This document shows, piece after piece, positions 36,318 through 48,918 of a stretch of 64,000 bases of DNA; position 1 is the first letter of the stretch, and every line of letters begins with the position of its first letter. The notes under the pieces were generated by a model. The model ran no database searches, was not told where the DNA came from, and saw only the letters and a list, made by a program, of their open reading frames with translations. The stretch is from Zanthoxylum bungeanum (Eukaryota > Streptophyta > Magnoliopsida > Sapindales > Rutaceae). The position numbers and the translations under genes are program-made. The stretch is from assembly GCA_019454045.1 (NCBI GenBank), contig SKCR01031857.1, positions 32,269 to 96,268 on the forward strand, written 5' to 3'.

Positions 36318-36761
36318 TCACACTAACTGCGAAGCTGATATCATGCCTAGTATGCCCAAACACGAAACATAAGGCTGATTAGACATTCTAATATTCTCAT
36401 CATCTGTTTGTGGATACATATTCTTCGAAAGATGTAAGCCATGTCTGAACGGTATATTTGTTATCTTACACTTACCATAATTATATCGTTCTAAGATCTT
36501 ATCTATATACGTTGATTGGGATAACCCAATAAGGTTCCTTTCTCTATCTGTATAGAGTTTTATGCCTAAGACATAAGAAGCTTCACCCAAGTCCTTCATG
36601 GAGAAATTCTTACAGAGGTAAGCTTTGACGCCCTGCATCATCCGGATATCATTCCCAATGATCAGGATGTCGTCAACACAGAGAACTAAAAATACCACCA
36701 TACACCCACTGGCCTTCTTATACACACAGGATTCATCCGAATTCTTGAGAAAACCAGACAA
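36318..36761 (-). pseudogene. Copia D reverse transcriptase, C-terminal half
   Basis: An open frame of 147 codons contains NSDESCVYKKASG and then VLCVDDILIIGNDI, where the first residue of the catalytic YVDD box has become Cys (36680-36669). MKDLGEASYVLGIKLYTDRE and LSQSTYIDKILERY follow, all typical of copia RT. The frame stops at 36318, before the end of the domain. Confidence 0.85.
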
Positions 36762-36879
36762 TTTGATTATCTCGTCGAATCAGAGATTCTAACTTCGTGA
36801 AGCTTGTTTAAGTCCATAAATGGACTTCTTAAGCTTACATACCATGCCTGAGTTTTCGTTGGATACAAAAACCTCCGGC

Positions 36880-37322
36880 TGTTCCATATAGATTTATTCG
36901 TCAAGAAATCCATTTAGAAAAGCCGTTTTGACATCCATCTACCAAATCTCATAATCATGGTAAGCGGTAATAGATTATAAAATCCTAATAGACTTTAGCA
37001 TCGCTACTGGCAAAAAAGTTTCATCGTGGTCGACACCAGGTCGTTGCGTGTAACCTTTAGCTACCAGCTGGACCTTAAAGATTTCAACCTTTCCATCCGG
37101 CCCACACTTCCTCTTGGAAACCCATTTACAACCGATATGAATAATTCCTTCAGGAAGCTGAACCAAGTCCCAAACTTGATTCAAATGCATAGAGTCTAAT
37201 TCTGATTTCATGGCCTCTTGCCACTTCACAGAGTCGATGTCCAACATTGCTTCTCTGTAGGTAAAAGGGTCAGTCTCTTCAACTAAGAGAATATCAAGAC
37301 TCATTTCTTGTATCAAATACAA
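36880..37322 (-). pseudogene. Copia D reverse transcriptase, N-terminal half
   Basis: The frame from 37322 has VKWQEAMKSELDSMHLNQVW and CKWVSKRKCGPDGK, then VQLVAKGYTQRPGVDHDETF and LPVAMLKSIRIL, the canonical opening blocks of copia RT. A stop near 36975 and a frame change separate it from the downstream half. A short stretch just past the stop (about 36960-36895) still resembles 'DVKTAFLNG..DE'. Confidence 0.85.
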
Positions 37323-37507
37323 GCGTTCAGGAGGTCTAGATACCCTTTCAAACCTACGGAGTGTGGGTAATGAAGGTTCTTCATCTACTTGAACTTCAGG
37401 TTCCGATATTGGTTCGTTGGTCTCAGGTTATACTTCATCAAGTTCAACCTGTCTATGATTACCTCATTCAGTCAAAAATTCTACCTATAGAAATTTTTCG
37501 AAACGAG

Positions 37508-37894
37508 CTACAAACACATTTCGTTTGAAGGATATCCAACAAACCTAAACTTTTGCCCTCGAGGAAAAAGTTTATTTTGCTGAGCCACCCCCACGTATGC
37601 ATGACAACCCCAAACCCTAATATAATTAAGATTCGATTTCCTACCGGTCCATATCTCATACGGAGTCGTAAAAATAACTTTAGAAGGAATTTTATTCAAA
37701 AGATGTGCGGCAGTTAAAAGAGCATAACCCCATAAGTAATAGAGAAAATCTGTAAAACTCAACGTAGATCGAATCATATCCAATAATGTCCGATTTCTCC
37801 TCTTTAACACTCCATTATGTTGTGGATTACTAGGAGAAGTATATTGAGTGAGAATCTCATTATCCTTTAAATAATCAGTGAACTCTCCACTCAT
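37508..37894 (-). pseudogene. Copia D integrase, central and C-terminal part
   Basis: One frame of 128 codons: MSGEFTDYLKDNEI, TSPSNPQHNGVLKRRNRTLL and SKVIFTTPYEIWTGRKSN, then VWGCHAYV. This is the copia integrase core after the second catalytic Asp. The expected catalytic Glu in 'NGVxERRN' reads Lys (NGVLKRRN). The N-terminal part and GAG-pre-integrase domain (about 38390-37895) are decayed. Confidence 0.85.
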
Positions 37895-38398
37895 ATATTC
37901 ACCGTCTCGATCCGATCAAAGACATTTAATATATTGACCAGTTTATTTTTCTATTTTGTTTCAGAATTCTTTGAACTTTTTAAAGGTTTTCGATTTATGT
38001 TTCATCAGATAAACAAAACTGTACCATGACACATCATTGGTAAATGTAATAATGTATGAAAAACCATTGTGAGCAGTCTGACTCATAGGACCACATACAT
38101 AAGAATGTACGAGCTCCAATAAGTCAGTGGCTCAGTGTCCCACATCCGAAAATGGGGCTTTGGTCATTTTACCCCAAATACAAGATTCACAGGTTGGATA
38201 AGGTTCAATGGTGAGATCCCGAATCAAACCATTCCTAACCAACTAGGTTAGGCGTTTCACGCCTATATGACCTAACCTCATATGTTAAAGTTCAATATTA
38301 TTTATTTCAGATAGTTTACGTTTATTAATTCCAGTATTCAAGATATCTCGAGAAGTGTGCAAAATATAATGACCATGCTCATTTGGACAAACAAGGAT

Positions 38399-38890
38399 CT
38401 AAATATTATTTCTATCATATAAATACAAGGAACAATTCTTAATATTTACATGATATTCCATTGCATCTAATATAAAAAGTGATATAATATTTTCTATGCA
38501 TCCTCGTACAACATAGTATTCATGCGGAAAAAGTCTCCCACTGGGTAAAGGAATCTTGCATAAGCCCACTGCAATCACATCCAGAGAGTCACCACTCCCG
38601 AACCGTAACTGCATCTCTCCATATTTCAACCGTCTACTTTCCTTCAGCACCTGCAACAAATTGTAAATGTGAACAGGACAAACAGAATCTAAAATCCAAC
38701 TAGATGTGACAGCTTCACAAGCTAATGAGATATCAATAACAGGAAAAATAAAAGTATTTGAAGTCGATACTCTTTCCTTTCTGATCTAGGAAAGGTAGTT
38801 AGGACAGTTCCTCTTCCAGTTCCCGACCTTCATGCAATTGTGGCACTTGTCTTCATAAGCTCTCTTGGGCTTCACTATCTTAGCCTGCAG
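38399..38890 (-). pseudogene. Copia D zinc knuckle and protease relic
   Basis: At about 38850 the minus strand gives CHNCMKVGNWKRNC, a CCHC knuckle whose His is replaced by Asn. Downstream, SSWILDSVCPVHI is the retropepsin active-site region with DSVC in place of D-S/T-G-C. GEMQLRFGSGDSLDV, then YYVVRGCIENIISL, are typical protease C-terminal blocks (38659-38399). Stops interrupt it. Confidence 0.75.
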
Positions 38891-39062
38891 AGGAACATTG
38901 AAACCCTTATTTTTCTTTCCCTTCATCTTCTTCCCCTTCGACTTAGAGTCGGCACTCCCTTCTTCAAATCATCCTCTATTATGAGAAGCATCCTATGCAA
39001 CTCACAATAAGTACAATGAATCTCGTTCATGTTGAAGTACATAAAAAACTGACGATACGACG

Positions 39063-39566
39063 TTAAGAGAAAACCAAGAATGACACTTCTTCCCAGAGTA
39101 TTATTGAGAGGAAATCACTCTGCCTCATTTGCTCGATCAGATCGATCAAATGAAGCACATGTGTGCTCACAGCCTGTCCCTCGTCAAGTTTAGAATGGAA
39201 CAGTTCCATCGCTACTCTGTGAACCAAGACTTGTTCTTGGTTCATTAACGATTGACGGAGTTGTGTCATCATGCTATATGCATCAAGCATCTCAAAATAT
39301 TTCCTCTTCAGTTCAGAAGCCAGAGAACTGAGAATATATGATTTAACCCTTAAATCATCATCTTTCAATTTTTGAAAAGTCTCAATCTCTTCTGGTGATG
39401 CATAATCAGATATGGCAAGGGGTAATGGACCCTCTAAAACATATCCCAGCTTCTCGGATCCGAGGACAATCCTCAAATCCATATCTTAGTCAGCAAAGTA
39501 CTCTGCGCCGTTTAGCTTATTCGTATCCAATATACGAGCAAAGGGGTTGTTCGAAGGAGTTGCCAT
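39063..39566 (-). pseudogene. Copia D gag
   Basis: ATG at 39566 opens MATPSNNPFARILDTNKLNG, then a TAA stop, then the same frame continues as MDLRIVLGSEKLGYVLEGPLP. It runs through RKYFEMLDAYSMMTQLRQSL and MELFHSKLDEGQAVSTHVLH, the UBN2-type Gag of Ty1/copia elements. The frame ends at 39063. A single early stop and a 3' break are visible, so the protein is not made whole. Confidence 0.85.
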
Positions 39567-40328
39567 CGTAAATCTATCATATAGATAGCGAATAAACGGT
39601 TAACAGACAAAAAAATTTCATATAGTATCAAAATCATTAAATAGATCATGGATTTTTAATATAAAAATGACTCTCCCACTATTTCATGCAAAATTGTAAT
39701 CCCAAAACATAATATATAACATGCAATAATCAAATTAAATGTAATAGTGAAAACTGGACCCCATGAATATATTTCAGCTCACAGCTTTGGCACGTTCTTG
39801 CTTACATATATTCATTAGGTAGACAACTCATTGTCAATCACTCAGCAGTGATTCCTGGGTTCCGGTCATGATCTTTTCTCACTGTGATAGCTTTGGCATG
39901 CTCACAATGAGGCGTACCAAGGTTAAACTTATCAATGATAAATTCAAGATACTTGCATAACCTTGACAGCTTTTACACGTTCAGGATTCCGCTTTTGCTT
40001 GAATTTACCTTATATCATATATTTATCCGGTATAAATAAATTCATGCTGGCTATATCCGCACAGATTTGGCACGTTCTCGGATACAATCACATAAAATTT
40101 ATCTATAAGCCGTATTGACATGACAGACCAAGAAATATTCATCAAATACATATTAATTATAAAACCATATTTCAAATAGGGATTTTCCGCAAAAAAAACG
40201 TTATTCACTTTATTTAATCAAATTAAATAAATACATGCATGCATTAAACAAAGATTAGATTAAACATCAAATATAAAAGCATAATCATATCATGTGTTCA
40301 GAATATGATTCTGGCTGTGATACCTCTC
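39567..40328 (-). other. Copia D leader with primer-binding site
   Basis: The primer-binding site lies at 40324-40313 (minus GGTATCACAGCC, one change from GGTATCAGAGCC). Further on, the words 'TTTGGCACGTTCT' or similar appear at about 39784 and 40068 in a loosely repeated arrangement. No gene. Confidence 0.65.
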
Positions 40329-42714
40329 TGCATAGGGATTTTATGGGGTATAATCGAGTAATGCAGCGGAACAAGGAAAAACAAATTTTTCCGATTTCAA
40401 TAATTTTTCTTGGGTAATTAAAATAAACTTATTTATTCTAATTACTCAATACTTAAAAATTGATTTTTTTACCGAAAAATAAATTTTTCCCTTAATTTTC
40501 GTGAGACCCCAAAGATTTTTATTTTGATCATTTTAGTACTAAATTGTCATATACAAATTTAAGTGATTTCAAATCACTACCTATATGATTTCTACATATC
40601 ATATACATCAAAATACAACTCACAAGACAAAATCCCCAAAATCTCAATATTGCCGAATGCATCACAAATTCTCACTTTTGTGCATTTTTGTCCAAATTTG
40701 TTCAAAATAACTTTAGATGATTTCCAATCAACACCAAATGATTTTTACATCTTATATACATCATTATACAACACATATATGAAAAGCCCCAATTCTGGTT
40801 GAGGTATGAACCCTAATTTCTCAAATTAATGCAATTAACAAAATTAACAAAAATAAAACAAATCCAACACTTTAATATAATCTCTACAATACCAAACAAG
40901 TCTCAACACTTTGAAACAACTCAAGAATAATTCTAGGCCATCAATGAGTTTCCTAACAACTCTAGAATGACAACAAGATCATCAAATGATCAAAAGTATG
41001 CTTATACACCATTAATAAGCTTACTTTGTTAAACATACATGCATACATCTTTCATTCATGCTTCCAAACAACATAACACAAACATAAGAGAGTAGAAAAA
41101 CTTAAGAACAACACATGTTTAAGCCAAAAATAAAAGGAACAATTTTTCTTCTAATGGAAAGTTGGAAATATTTACTTATTTCCCAGTTTTCTTTGATTTC
41201 TTCTTGGTTTCTTCTATTTTCTCTCAAGTCTCTTTTGTTTTATGTTTTTAGAGGCTTAAACAAGTGTGAAGCAAATGAAAAAAAAAAATAAAACCCTTAA
41301 ATACTTAGGGTTGTGGCTGAATTTTGAGAGAAAAATAGAAAAGATATTTTCCAATTTTCCAAACAAAAATTAAAGAAATCAAATTCATTTTTAACACATT
41401 TACTTTAATATAAAGTCAAAATTATACACTAACTAATCATTTCCTTACTTTATCCCAATGGTAGATATTTATATTTTAATTATTTAATTAATTAATTAAT
41501 TAATTAATTAAATATAAATATCTTAAATATATGTATTATATTTACTCTAAATAATCCAAATATATATATATATATATATATTAATGATATATGTCAAATA
41601 TCATAATTTGACATTGAATTAATGTGTATTTAATAAAATCATACATTAAATATAAATACACATTAATTATAAAATAACCAAAGGTCCCTATGCATTTATC
41701 TTTCGTTTAACCGTTAAACGATTATAAATAATCAATATTATTCATAAAAGTTTCCTTAGTGCTCTACGAGTATATTTCATTAGTTAGACTCTCAAGGTTC
41801 AGGCATATCCGTCATGAAATCCAATTTCGTGTTCATAATCTACCCACCTGTAAATTATGACGAACACGAATAATCACACTGAACCAAATAGGTCGAGGTC
41901 ATTGTATACATATAATCCCTCTGAAATAGGTATCTGGATTATTCAAGAGATATAGATATAAACGTCAAATCTCTATAGATATAATCACGTCGATATTTCT
42001 ATAACAATCTCTTAATAACACTTAGAACTCACTTCTACAGTGTACCACGGGGCCATAGATTTAACAGATTGCTAATTCCATATTGAATACATATGCTCTG
42101 TACATAGAGCTGACAGATTCTATCTTGACATACAAAGTATATCCTGAGTCTCAGCCCACACCCAACGAACAAGTGGAGGTCTGACCTAAATAGGTCGGTG
42201 ATGTGACTGCTATCAAAGTGCGGATGATATCTCATATATCCACAATGGTATCTCAAGTCAAAGAATCATTATGCTACTCAACCCGAGAAGATTCTTATTG
42301 ACGTTGGTGTAGCATCCATTAAGAATATTCGGTGAGTCGTTCAATGTTTATCCGATATAAACATTTAAATTTCTATATGAGTCTCTAAGACTCATGTTTC
42401 ATTGAGAATATACCATTGGAATCCAAGATTCCAATATATGACATACCGATCTCAACAGGTTTACGAACTGACCAAGTAATGTAAACCTTAACCAGGAACA
42501 GTTAAAGAAATGATATTGTTATGATACAACTCAATATCAAATGCGACGCTTTTGCAACTATGTCATAACTAATCATTCTAAGGTCAATTACGTCTTTACC
42601 ATATATAAAGAGATGTTATTTAGAAACTATTTATTTATTCATAATAAAATATTTACATAAGTATTTACGGGGAAATACATAAGAAAATTGGAACTTCTAT
42701 TACCAACTATAACA
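40329..42714 (-). repeat. Copia D 5' LTR (complete)
   Basis: On the minus strand it starts TGTTATAGTTGGTAATAGAAG and ends AATCCCTATGCA. Length is 2.39 kb. It includes simple repeats (TTAA)n at about 41481-41511 and (AT)n at 41560-41581. It lacks the MITE and element C and so documents both empty sites. The 79-codon ORF at 40563-40802 is not a gene. Confidence 0.9.
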
Positions 42715-42719
42715 GTACA

Positions 42720-44168
42720 AAAATAATAGATTATGAGTTGGAAAATAGATCGAAATGTTTTAAAGTGAAGTTTTGTCACGTTAGAAAACGTGTGGTTTCA
42801 AGAATAGATTATGCGATTTCCGTATATAGTTTAATACATGGAAAGTTTGTTGCATTGGCTATAAAATTACAAAAGAATTTCGATTTAGCCGCTTCTTGAA
42901 CCGTTGGACTCATTTTTCCGAGATGAATAATTTTCGTGTTGATCACTTTTCGAAATTTACATAATAAGGGCTTCTAATATGCAAATTTCAGTAAAATCCC
43001 TATTGTATGGACCAGATTATAATTTCACGTGGTCAGATTATAATTTCCAAACAATTTTCTATAAATACCTTGAAGTTTCTTGAAATTGAAAAAATGGCAA
43101 AAGAACTCAAACTCCTCTCACCCAACCCCTCTTCCTCATTTGATAGTTTTGGTCCAGCAGCTCGTTGGCCGGCCATTCGGCCACGGCCGACCATCGCGAT
43201 GACACCAGGAGGAATGTCTGGCAACCCCGCGTCCAACGGTGGCCGGCGACGATGCTAGAAATGCTGACAAATGGTGAAGAAGAGAGAGAGATGTGTGGGT
43301 AGAGATTTTCTGATCCCGTCTCATTGCTTTATTTTACAGCCCGAGCCACCCACTAAATCGAAGCTCTTAGAGAGTACTACAAGTTGGCAGTGATGATTTT
43401 CCCATTTCGTGGACGATTGCACACAAATCAAGAGAAAAAGTGATTTTGAACAGTAATCCATGAATGAACAGTAACTTCGATTGAAATTCAGTCTATTCCA
43501 ACGCGTTCATATGATCGCTTAGAGTCTGTATATGCCCTTGAAATCTCAGCAAGACCTCCCGATAAAAACTCACTAATTTCAAGTTTATCGTTTGATGTTC
43601 GGTTGTATACGGAGATTTGTAGAGTAGCGTAATGATATAAGTTGAATTGTCTGAGTATGAGTATATTGAATATGTGTATTTGGTAGAATTCGAGTGAAAA
43701 CGAAATGAATTGGATCGAATTGATAGATTATGTAAGTTTTCGAAAAAAGTGGGTTTAGAGTGTATTGATGTTTTTCTAAGTGTAATGATAGATATCCAAT
43801 ATATATGATGATAAAATAATGTTTAGATAATCCGGGAAGGTTCGGAGGGTTCAGGACCTTTTCGTAGCATTTACGGAAACGTTTTCGGAAGATTTTCCAA
43901 AAACGCATAAACATGGGATTTAAGTTAACTGATGACTTGGATTAGTTTGTAATGATCTTTTAAGATTATTGGAACTGAAAACATTGAAATCAGACTTGAT
44001 TTGGTTGTCTCGAAAAGATCCAGAATTTCGTCAAAGTTATGTCAAGAATCAGTAAAGTTATGATTCTGACGGCGTTTCGCTATTTGTTTTCACAGATTTG
44101 ACTAGGACCCGAAGCGCTCGCGAAGCCAGATAAGTAACCCATGCGATGAGTACTTGATTGTTGATTAT

Positions 44169-44204
<36 letters not shown>

Positions 44205-45492
44205 GATTAATATGTTAGGATAAGACAAGGATAGTTAAGAGATGGTTTTGAGAACAAAGTTCGAGATTATGTATAGTTAAGTTAATCGACCACCATATAT
44301 ATGGATTTTTATTAATGCTATTGAAGTTAAATATTTGATGAGTTTGATGTCTATATGTATGTATTGATGTATGTAAGTGTATAAACTCATAAGGGTATAT
44401 GTATGTGTATGTATTTGTATAAACACATGTATAAGTATATGTACATGTATTCGTATATGTATGTGATGATGAGATATGTATAATTTGAGTATACATGAGC
44501 AGTAAATGGAATAAGTTATGACTTTTGAATTTGTATTAGCATGTGTATGTGTGCACTATTTGAATAAGTTTGTTATTGACTAATGCATGTGATTTAGCTA
44601 AATAGAGGTTGAAGTTTTATAATCTAAGTCCTTCCTGAGTGATAAAGCTACGTGATTGATAGGATGCATATATGAATGATTATGTCTATTTGGTAAGATA
44701 TTGTATCAAATGTTTTCAGATAAGAATTCTGAAACATAGTATGTTTGATTGATAAGTAAATGATATGTGGACTGTTAAAGACTATGTATCTGAATTTGAA
44801 GTAATGTTTATATTCGTATGTTTGATGTATATAGGTATATGTATGACTATTTTGATGATAAAGCAGTGTTTGTCATGTATTTGCTTTTGTATCATGTGAT
44901 GAGTTTGTGTTACGTGATATGTATGCATGTGTGTATGTTTTATTGGTTGATGATTTTGTGGTGTAGTAGTCTAGCTGGTTAGGAATCCATTTTGATGGTA
45001 TTCATCTCATACCTATTCTAAAATAGGTAATCAGTCCCATACAAGCATTGTATATGTAAGCCAACTATATGTTTGTATTGTTTGGTTATGTAGCCATATG
45101 TATGTATTGTATGGTTATGTGTCTTTGATGTATTAACTATTATATATACTTCGTTGTCGGTTTCATATCATTGAATTGGACTCTATGTTAAATGACGTAC
45201 TCGGTTATATTCGAATTTATGCTTTTTATGCTTTGGATGTTTGACTATTAGTTTGACATATACATATAAAAGGACTTTGGCATGTGCAATTAATAGAAGA
45301 AGGTAAAAGGTTGATAATTCTGAACTCGTAACAACTTAGTAATTCTAAAAAGTTTATGATATGATTGACTTGTATGTTTTATTTGTAATACAAGTTTAGT
45401 TACTTACTGAAGTTTTAAACTCACACCAAGCCAGTTTGGTAGTCTTGTAGGTTGGCTGCCGGATGGTCAATAATTTTAGATTTGGAAGCCTG
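42720..45492 (+). repeat. A3 3' LTR, piece 2
   Basis: It continues the 5' LTR from about position 15700 (ATTATGAGTTGGAAAATAGA) to the GGTTGGCTGCCGGATGGTCA area (corresponding to about 18870). Relative to the 5' LTR it lacks about 450 bp near 45165 (the counterpart of 18095-18545). It has a longer (TA)n run at 44171-44203. It ends where copia E starts at 45493. Confidence 0.88.
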
Positions 45493-47373
45493 TGTTGGGA
45501 AGCGGCCGCGAGTGCGCAGCGAAACATTAAATAAATCAAATTATGATGCCGCTATCCCTTTGCCCAAGACCCATTTGTTTTGATTATTCTACAAGCCTAG
45601 GCATGTTACTATATATTCTAAGCATAAAAACTCATAAAACATGCAAAGAACATAAAACTAAACATGCTAACAATCATAAGAACTCTATTTAAAATAAAGA
45701 AAGAAAAAGACTTACTTGAACCGAAGACTCCTCCAGTCCTCCCTCCAATCTACAAGCTTTTCTCGAACTCAACAAGCTCTTCCATGTTCCAAAGAGCCAC
45801 CCAAGTGTGTGGCCTCCAAAGGTGCACACACCAAAGCCAAAACTCAACGGCAAGACTACGCCTTGAGTGCACGGGTATTTTGCCCTTGGTGCTAGCCTAG
45901 GCAAATAACTCAAAACTTTTAACTCGAGGTTCCTCTAGTCAATTAGACTTAAGGATCCTCAAAATAAGTGGCTTACTCTTAAACTTTAGAGTTGCTCACT
46001 TATACAAAATTAATTAAGAATCCGATGTGGGATAATGCTAATTTAATCTTAGCCATTGGATCTTAATTTAGTGGTTTAATGAGATTATAAAACCTTAATA
46101 AGAGTTTGGGCTGAATTGGAATTCAAAACAAATAACAAATAAAAAAAAATTACTATTCACATTACTATTCACATTATTTATTTATATATTTATTTATTCC
46201 AATTCGTAAAGTGTCTCTATCGTCATTCACCAATCCCTAAGCCACTATAGAACCTCATAAATGATCTGTTCAATAATTAAACATATTGAACCATTTATGA
46301 ACAATTCCTACAGCAATCATATATGCTGTTAAATTTGTACTGTGCACTGTTAACCATTGATTTCGACTTTGTTGTGTGTGACCTTTTCGGTTCCCCTCAA
46401 GTGGACATGAAATGAATCGTGATAATTTAATCGAACATAAATTATCCTCCGATCAGATGGTCTTTCGATTTCAATGACCAAGGTTGACTTCTAGCAACAT
46501 GCCAAGTCCCCCAAATGAGAAGGAAAGATATATATACCCATCCCGTATGCGATTTACATATGATACGGTCCCTCGCCTCACTGTATCCCCACCGTTTGAC
46601 CTAGGGTATGGAAAATGTTTACCCATATAGTCAAAGGTATGATGTTGATAGTGTCATGAATCGTGCTAACCCAAGAATCTAACATGATTCTTCCGCTGCG
46701 GCCACAGTCTCAAGCACTGATCACACATATCAACTCGCGAACTAGAATACTACTCTTATAACAAAATATTATCCGAGAGAGTGGCGATTCTCTGTTGTAT
46801 CTTTACAAACTTCATGTGTTTCAACAAATGACCCAATCATACCCTTATGACCAGATCTTTTAAACCGGGGAAGGAGAATATCAAAGTTATTTGATCTACA
46901 CAAAAGATTGTAAAGACCTCAAGTCTAAGGACTAGTCATACAATCGATACATGAAAGTTCTCACAGACACATGTGATAAACACTCCATGTGAAAACTTTC
47001 GACAGTCAGTTCGATGGACACGAGCAACTCATGCATCCATGTGAAACAACAAGCGGACATATCTTCGCTAGTAGTCTATGAGATCGGCTACCCCACTTAA
47101 GGGTGGATCATATCATCATGCTAGTCTCTCCGCTTTGTGAACACCCAGATTATTCATAAAACTATGACTAGGAACGTTTAAGAGTAATGATTCTCATAAG
47201 GCGTGGAAGCCATCATCTTATTACTCCAATGGCTTTATTACAGTGTTTGATGATTCATATAATTTATGTAAGACACGTATAATAAAAATTGCCATTTTAT
47301 TAATTAATGAAAATATTACAAATACATGTACATATAACTCATCCACAAGTTGGGTATAGGGCATATCCTAACA
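45493..47373 (-). repeat. Copia E 3' LTR
   Basis: On the plus strand it begins TGTTGGGAAGCGGCCGCGAG and ends GGCATATCCTAACA. It matches 60697-62663 except for a missing segment of about 75 bp (right copy about 61210-61285). The ORF MLTIIRTLFKIKKEKDLLEP at 45664 occurs at the same place in the other LTR (60868), showing that it is LTR sequence. Confidence 0.9.
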
Positions 47374-47387
47374 ATCTCCCACTTGCA

Positions 47388-47798
47388 CTATATCCAACTA
47401 GTATGAATCTGGACACCATACTCCCGGGTGTGCCTATCATGCTTTTGTTGAGTCAGCCCTTTTGTCAGAGAATCTGCAAGATTATCTTCTGTGGGTATTT
47501 TCTCTATAATAACTTCTTTTCTCTCAACAATCTCCCTGATGAGATAAAATCGCCTGAGTACATGCTTGGATTTCTGGTGGGACCTTGGTTCTTTTGATTT
47601 AGCAATGGCGCCCGTGTTACCACAGTACATCGTGACGCCATTCTTTATTGCGGGAAGCATTTCTAGCTCCGTGATGAACTTCTTTATCCAGACTGCTTCT
47701 TTAGCTACCTCAGATGCTGCAATATACTCGGCTTCAGTGGTGGAGTCTGCTGTAGTTGAATGCTTTGAGCTTCTCCAACTGAAAGCACCGCCATTCAA
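47388..47798 (-). pseudogene. Copia E RNase H
   Basis: A long open frame has GGAFSWRSSKHSTTADSTTE, then AEYIAASEVAKEAVWIKKFI, and near the end KHVLRRFYLIREIVERKEV and IPTEDNLADSLTKGL. These are the conserved copia RNase H blocks, with the acidic residues after TTADSTTEAEY kept. It is intact over this stretch, but the upstream frame is broken, so it is part of a defunct polyprotein. Confidence 0.88.
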
Positions 47799-47810
47799 AG
47801 TAAACAGATA

Positions 47811-48909
47811 TCATGTTTGCGATCTGATGTCATCCTTATCGGTCTGAAAGCTCGTATCACAGTAACCAATGACTTTCATCTCAGAACAATCTCCGTGTGT
47901 CAAGAATACATCCTTAGTTCTTCTCAGATACTTGAGGATTGTTTTGAAAGCTGCCCAATGTTGCTCACCAGGATTTGCCTGATACCTGCTCGTTATGCTA
48001 AGAGCATAAGAGACATCAGGTCTTGTATATAGCATGGCGTACATGATCGATCCTATTACTAAAGCATAAAGGATCCTACTCATACGCTCTCTATCTGAAT
48101 GAGTATGTGGACATTGCTCCTTAGATAATTTGATTCCATGACAAGTAGGTAAATAACATCTTTTGGAATCTTCCATTTTGAATCTTTTCAAACTTTATCT
48201 ATGTACGTAGATTGAGAAAGTCCTAACAACCTCTTAGATCTATTACAGTAGATCTTAATGACGGGGATATAGGTTGCTTCTCCCAAATCTTTCATGGAGA
48301 AATTCTGAGATAACCATTGCTTGGTGGCTTGCATCATGGGAATATCATTCCCGATGATTAATATATCATCGACATATAATACAAGAAATACAACAACACT
48401 CCCACTACTTTTACTGTAAACACAAGGCTCGTCTACATTTTTGATGAAGTCAAATTCTTTGATTGTCTCATCAAATCATAAATTCAACTTCTGGAGGCTT
48501 GTTTGAGTCCATAAATGGATCGTTTAAGCTTGCTATCTTTATTATGTCATCCTGAGATGTAATCAATCCCATCAGGTTGGTCATATAGACTTCTCTACGA
48601 GGTTCCCATTAAGGAAAGCTGTTTTGACATCCATCTGCCAAATCTCATAATCAAAGTGTGTGCAGCTAGTGCCAGTAAAATTCGAATGGACTTTATCATT
48701 GTAACAGGCGAGAATGTTTCATCATAGTCAATTCCTTGGATTTGTCTATAACCTTTCACCACCAACCTAGCCTTATAGGTTTGGATGTTGCCTTTTGCAT
48801 CAGTTTTACGCTTGTAAATCCACTTGCAGCCTATGGGTTTTATCCCTTCAGGTGCATCCACCAAGTCCCAGACTTGATTCTGATACATAGATTCTATTTC
48901 GGATTTCAT
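47811..48909 (-). pseudogene. Copia E reverse transcriptase
   Basis: From 48909: KSEIESMYQNQVWDLVDAPE, CKWIYKRKTDAKGNIQTYKA and QIQGIDYDETFSPVTMIKSI. The catalytic YVDD is intact at 48376-48365 (context LYVDDILIIGND). From 48191 down, another open stretch has LYALVIGSIMYAMLYTRPDV and SRYQANPGEQHWAAFKTILK of the RT-RNase H connection. At least two frame changes separate these stretches (around 48600 and 48190), so the protein is not made intact. Confidence 0.88.
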
Positions 48910-48918
48910 AGCCTCAAG

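Larger units (their letters stand above)
21065..42714 (-). mobile_element. Copia D: Ty1/copia element carrying a MITE and element C
   Basis: Minus-strand element. The 5' LTR is 40329-42714, the primer-binding site is at 40324-40313, and gag-pol relics lie from 39566 down to about 35775. The 3' LTR is split into 35753-35238 and 23393-21065 by element C. The LTRs sum to nearly the same length once the insertions are removed. The polypurine tract is CAAGTGGGAGAAT (minus, about 35766-35754). The imperfect 5-bp duplication is GTTTG/GTACA. It sits in the 3' LTR of A3. Confidence 0.88.

Noticed and set aside
44171..44203. (TA)n run as a possible replication or regulatory element
   Set aside because: It is an expanded simple repeat in the A3 LTR; the 5' LTR has only a short imperfect version.
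45664..45900. ORF MLTIIRTLFKIKKEKDLLEP that recurs at 60868
   Set aside because: Both copies are at the same place in the two LTRs of copia E, so their conservation is explained by LTR identity.
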